Assembly: GCF_017255185.1 (NCBI RefSeq)
Contig: NZ_JAFKCZ010000005.1
Coordinates: forward strand, 186,001 to 250,000
Direction of reading: 5' to 3'
Source of the DNA: Parahaliea mediterranea
GTDB taxonomy: Bacteria; Pseudomonadota; Gammaproteobacteria; Pseudomonadales; Halieaceae
Length of the DNA: 64,000 nucleotides
Within the stretch, counting starts at the first letter, position 1, and every line of letters starts with the position of its first letter. The notes under the pieces are model-generated. The model did no database searches, was not told where the DNA came from, and saw nothing but the letters and a program-made list of their open reading frames with translations. This document shows positions 62,341 through 64,000 of the stretch, in pieces. A program made the translations under genes and the position numbers.

Positions 62341-63312
62341 TTAGCGGTCGATGCCCTGTTCCCGGCGGTACTCGCCGAGCACGCGCTGGATGCGGATCAG
62401 GCAGTCGTCCAGCTCTTGGGCGAGCTCCGCCATGCTGCGCCCGCCGGTGGCCGCGTCGAAGCCCTCGACCATGTCGTTGTAGAGTTTATCGGTCAGCTCC
62501 GGCGCCACCAGGCGGGTCCAGGGTTCCTTCAGCGAGGGGCCGAAGTGGTCCAGCATGCGGCGCATGCCGCCCTCGCCGCCGCACAGGGCCATGTTCGCAC
62601 AGGGCCCCATGATGGCCCAGCGCAGGCCGGGGCCGTAGGCGATGGCCTTGTCGATGTCGGCCACGCTGCACTCGCCCTTGTCCACCATGTGCAAGGCCTC
62701 GCGCCAGATGGCATCCTGCAGGCGGTTACCGATAAAGCCCGGCAGTTCGCGCTGCATGCGCGCCACCTGCTTGCCGTTGAGCTGGAAAAAGGTCGCCGCC
62801 CAGTCCACCGCCGCGTCGTCGGAGCGCTCGCCGCCGACCACCTCGCAGAAGGGGATCATGTAGGGCGGGTTGAAGGGGTGGCAGACCACGGTACGCCCGG
62901 GATTTTTACAGTCGCGCTGGATGTCGGTCATCAGCAGGCCTGAGGTGCTGGAGGAGATCACCACGTGCTCCGGTGTGAGCGCGTCCAGCTCGGCGAACAG
63001 CGCCTGCTTTTGCGCCAGGTCTTCCGGGGTGCTCTCCTGGATGATGTCCACGCTCTGGCAGAAACCTTCGAGGGAATCGGCAAAGCGCAGGCGCTCGGGG
63101 CTCGCGCCCTCGCGCAGGCCCAGTTGTTCCAGCACCGGCCACTTGTCCGCGACCTTGTCGCGCAGGCGCGGCTCGGCGCCGGGGGCGCTGTCCCATACCA
63201 GCACGTCCTTGCCCATGCGCAAAAAGTGCAGGGCCCAGGCGCCGCCGATGACGCCGGTGCCGAGGATGCCGACGGTGGTGACGTCTTCGGGGGTGGGTCG
63301 TTGTGTCGTCAT
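62341..63312 (-). CDS. L-carnitine dehydrogenase-like 3-hydroxyacyl-CoA dehydrogenase-family enzyme
   Basis: A 323-residue NAD enzyme close in length to L-carnitine 3-dehydrogenase (about 320). The cofactor motif GILGTGVIGGAWALHFLRMG is at about 14-33. Conserved SSSTSGLLMTDIQ and the catalytic His in VCHPFNPPYMIPFCEVV are present, followed by the C-terminal helical domain (GFIGNRLQDAIWREALHMV). The neighbouring BKACE gene, 20 bases upstream, would cleave the 3-dehydrocarnitine product. GGAGGACTCGGCA precedes the ATG at 63312; longer frames to 63333 or beyond overlap the BKACE stop. Confidence 0.85.
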   Translation of the reverse strand: MTTQRPTPEDVTTVGILGTGVIGGAWALHFLRMGKDVLVWDSAPGAEPRLRDKVADKWPVLEQLGLREGASPERLRFADSLEGFCQSVDIIQESTPEDLAQKQALFAELDALTPEHVVISSSTSGLLMTDIQRDCKNPGRTVVCHPFNPPYMIPFCEVVGGERSDDAAVDWAATFFQLNGKQVARMQRELPGFIGNRLQDAIWREALHMVDKGECSVADIDKAIAYGPGLRWAIMGPCANMALCGGEGGMRRMLDHFGPSLKEPWTRLVAPELTDKLYNDMVEGFDAATGGRSMAELAQELDDCLIRIQRVLGEYRREQGIDR

Positions 63313-63332
63313 TGCCGAGTCCTCCATGACCA

Positions 63333-64000
63333 TTACTGGCTGCCCCGCAGGCCGAGAATTTCCCGCGCTCGCGCGGGGCTGGCGGTGCTGCCGCCCATGG
63401 CGCGGATGATGCCGGCGGCCCTGTCCACCAGCTCGCCGTTGCTGGCGAATACGCCGCGCTCCAGGTAGAGGTTGTCCTCCAGGCCTACCCGCACGTTGCC
63501 GCCGAGCAGGACGGCCTGGGCCACCATCGGCATCTGCAGGCGGCCGATGCCGAAGCCGGCCCAGTTGCAACCCGCCGGCAGCATGTCGACCATGGCTTTC
63601 ATCGCGGTGGTATTGGCCGGCGCGCCCCAGGGTATGCCCAGGCACAGCTGGTACAGGGCGGGGGCCTCAAGCAGGCCGTCGGCGTGCATCTGGTTGGCGA
63701 AGGCCAGGTGGCCCAGCTCGAAGACCTCCAGTTCCGGCTTCACGCCGATGGCTTTCACCCGCGCGGCCATCTCCCGCAGGATCGGCGGGGTGGAGATGTA
63801 CACGTAGTCGTCGCCGAAGTTGATGCTGCCGCAGTCCAGGGTGCAGATCTCCGGCCGCAGCGCCTCGATATGGGCGATGCGCTCGGCGGCGCCGATCATG
63901 TCGGTGCCTTCGCCGCCGACGCCGGGATTGTCGTCCCCCGGCACGAAGTCGCCGCCCATGCCGGCGGTGATGTTGATGATGATGTCGGAGTCGCTGTCGC
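63333..64000 (-). CDS. BKACE (DUF849) beta-keto acid cleavage enzyme, 5' end missing
   Basis: 222 residues visible, up to the window edge; the start lies beyond. BKACE proteins cleave a beta-keto acid with acetyl-CoA. The visible segments [46 protein letters not shown] and [14 protein letters not shown] are family-typical (Glu in the last is an active-site neighbour). Combined with the carnitine dehydrogenase-like gene just downstream, the substrate is probably 3-dehydrocarnitine, giving betainyl-CoA and acetoacetate. Confidence 0.85.
   Translation of the reverse strand, partial: DSDSDIIINITAGMGGDFVPGDDNPGVGGEGTDMIGAAERIAHIEALRPEICTLDCGSINFGDDYVYISTPPILREMAARVKAIGVKPELEVFELGHLAFANQMHADGLLEAPALYQLCLGIPWGAPANTTAMKAMVDMLPAGCNWAGFGIGRLQMPMVAQAVLLGGNVRVGLEDNLYLERGVFASNGELVDRAAGIIRAMGGSTASPARAREILGLRGSQ

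Noticed and set aside
60778-62943. A 721-codon open frame antisense to the lipoprotein hydrolase and carnitine dehydrogenase-like genes
   Set aside because: His/Gly/Gln-rich shadow frame crossing two well supported genes and their spacer.

Overview
The window is GC-rich, densely coded bacterial chromosome. It carries four TonB-dependent receptors, a Tat-exported PhoD phosphatase, lipoproteins, an AsmA protein and an RND metal pump, so the cell is Gram-negative. Gene content (many TonB receptors, amidohydrolases, a Baeyer-Villiger monooxygenase, an old yellow enzyme, a PHA depolymerase, carnitine genes) and the GTAGGGTCGAATTCATTCGACC-type palindromes suggest a marine or aquatic gammaproteobacterium, perhaps of the Halieaceae/Cellvibrionales. 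That placement is inference. I saw no rRNA, tRNA, CRISPR array or intact transposase.

Bases 1-13900: the 3' part of a heavy-metal RND pump, an amidohydrolase of the D-aminoacylase class, a YdeI/AHSA1-like pair, csaA, a phoD and TonB receptor pair, a YihY protein, a small membrane protein, a cupin and a TetR regulator. Bases 14022-21550: a six-gene minus-strand operon (HlyD-like adaptor, ABC ATPase, two MacB/FtsX permeases, NtrC-type regulator, histidine kinase). It has a good sigma-54 promoter at 21357-21372 and four CGGACA repeats further upstream that may be enhancer sites. Bases 21748-25161: a sulfotransferase, SDR and DUF1214-like operon.

Bases 25180-36086 are catabolic. An alpha/beta hydrolase overlaps a TonB receptor gene; a TetR regulator lies between that pair and a secreted medium-chain PHA depolymerase. 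The hydrolase and depolymerase promoters share a near-identical motif, which suggests one TetR regulon for taking up and using an ester or polyester. Next come an exported D-2-hydroxyacid dehydrogenase, a D-aminoacylase-like enzyme divergent from an AraC regulator, and an exported amidohydrolase. Bases 36325-41403: a TonB receptor, a LuxR-type regulator and a cysteine-rich secreted protein. Bases 41583-47258: a Baeyer-Villiger monooxygenase and LysR regulator divergent from SDR, SnoaL-like and old-yellow-enzyme genes, a set that fits breakdown of a cyclic enol or enone.

Bases 47454-64000: an acetolactate-synthase-like enzyme, a Fur-box region between a PKHD hydroxylase and a secreted protein, AsmA, avtA, then a metal-uptake-like block (ZIP permease and TetR divergent from a TonB receptor across two perfect 18-bp palindromes, then a Fur box, a membrane protein and a PepSY protein). 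The window ends with a lipoprotein hydrolase, an L-carnitine-dehydrogenase-like enzyme and a partial BKACE protein. Repeats are a notable layer: two copies of a REP/BIME-like element whose inner spacer is inverted, a 21-bp perfect stem, a four-copy 65-bp tandem array of hairpins, and short tandem repeats beginning exactly at gene stop codons.
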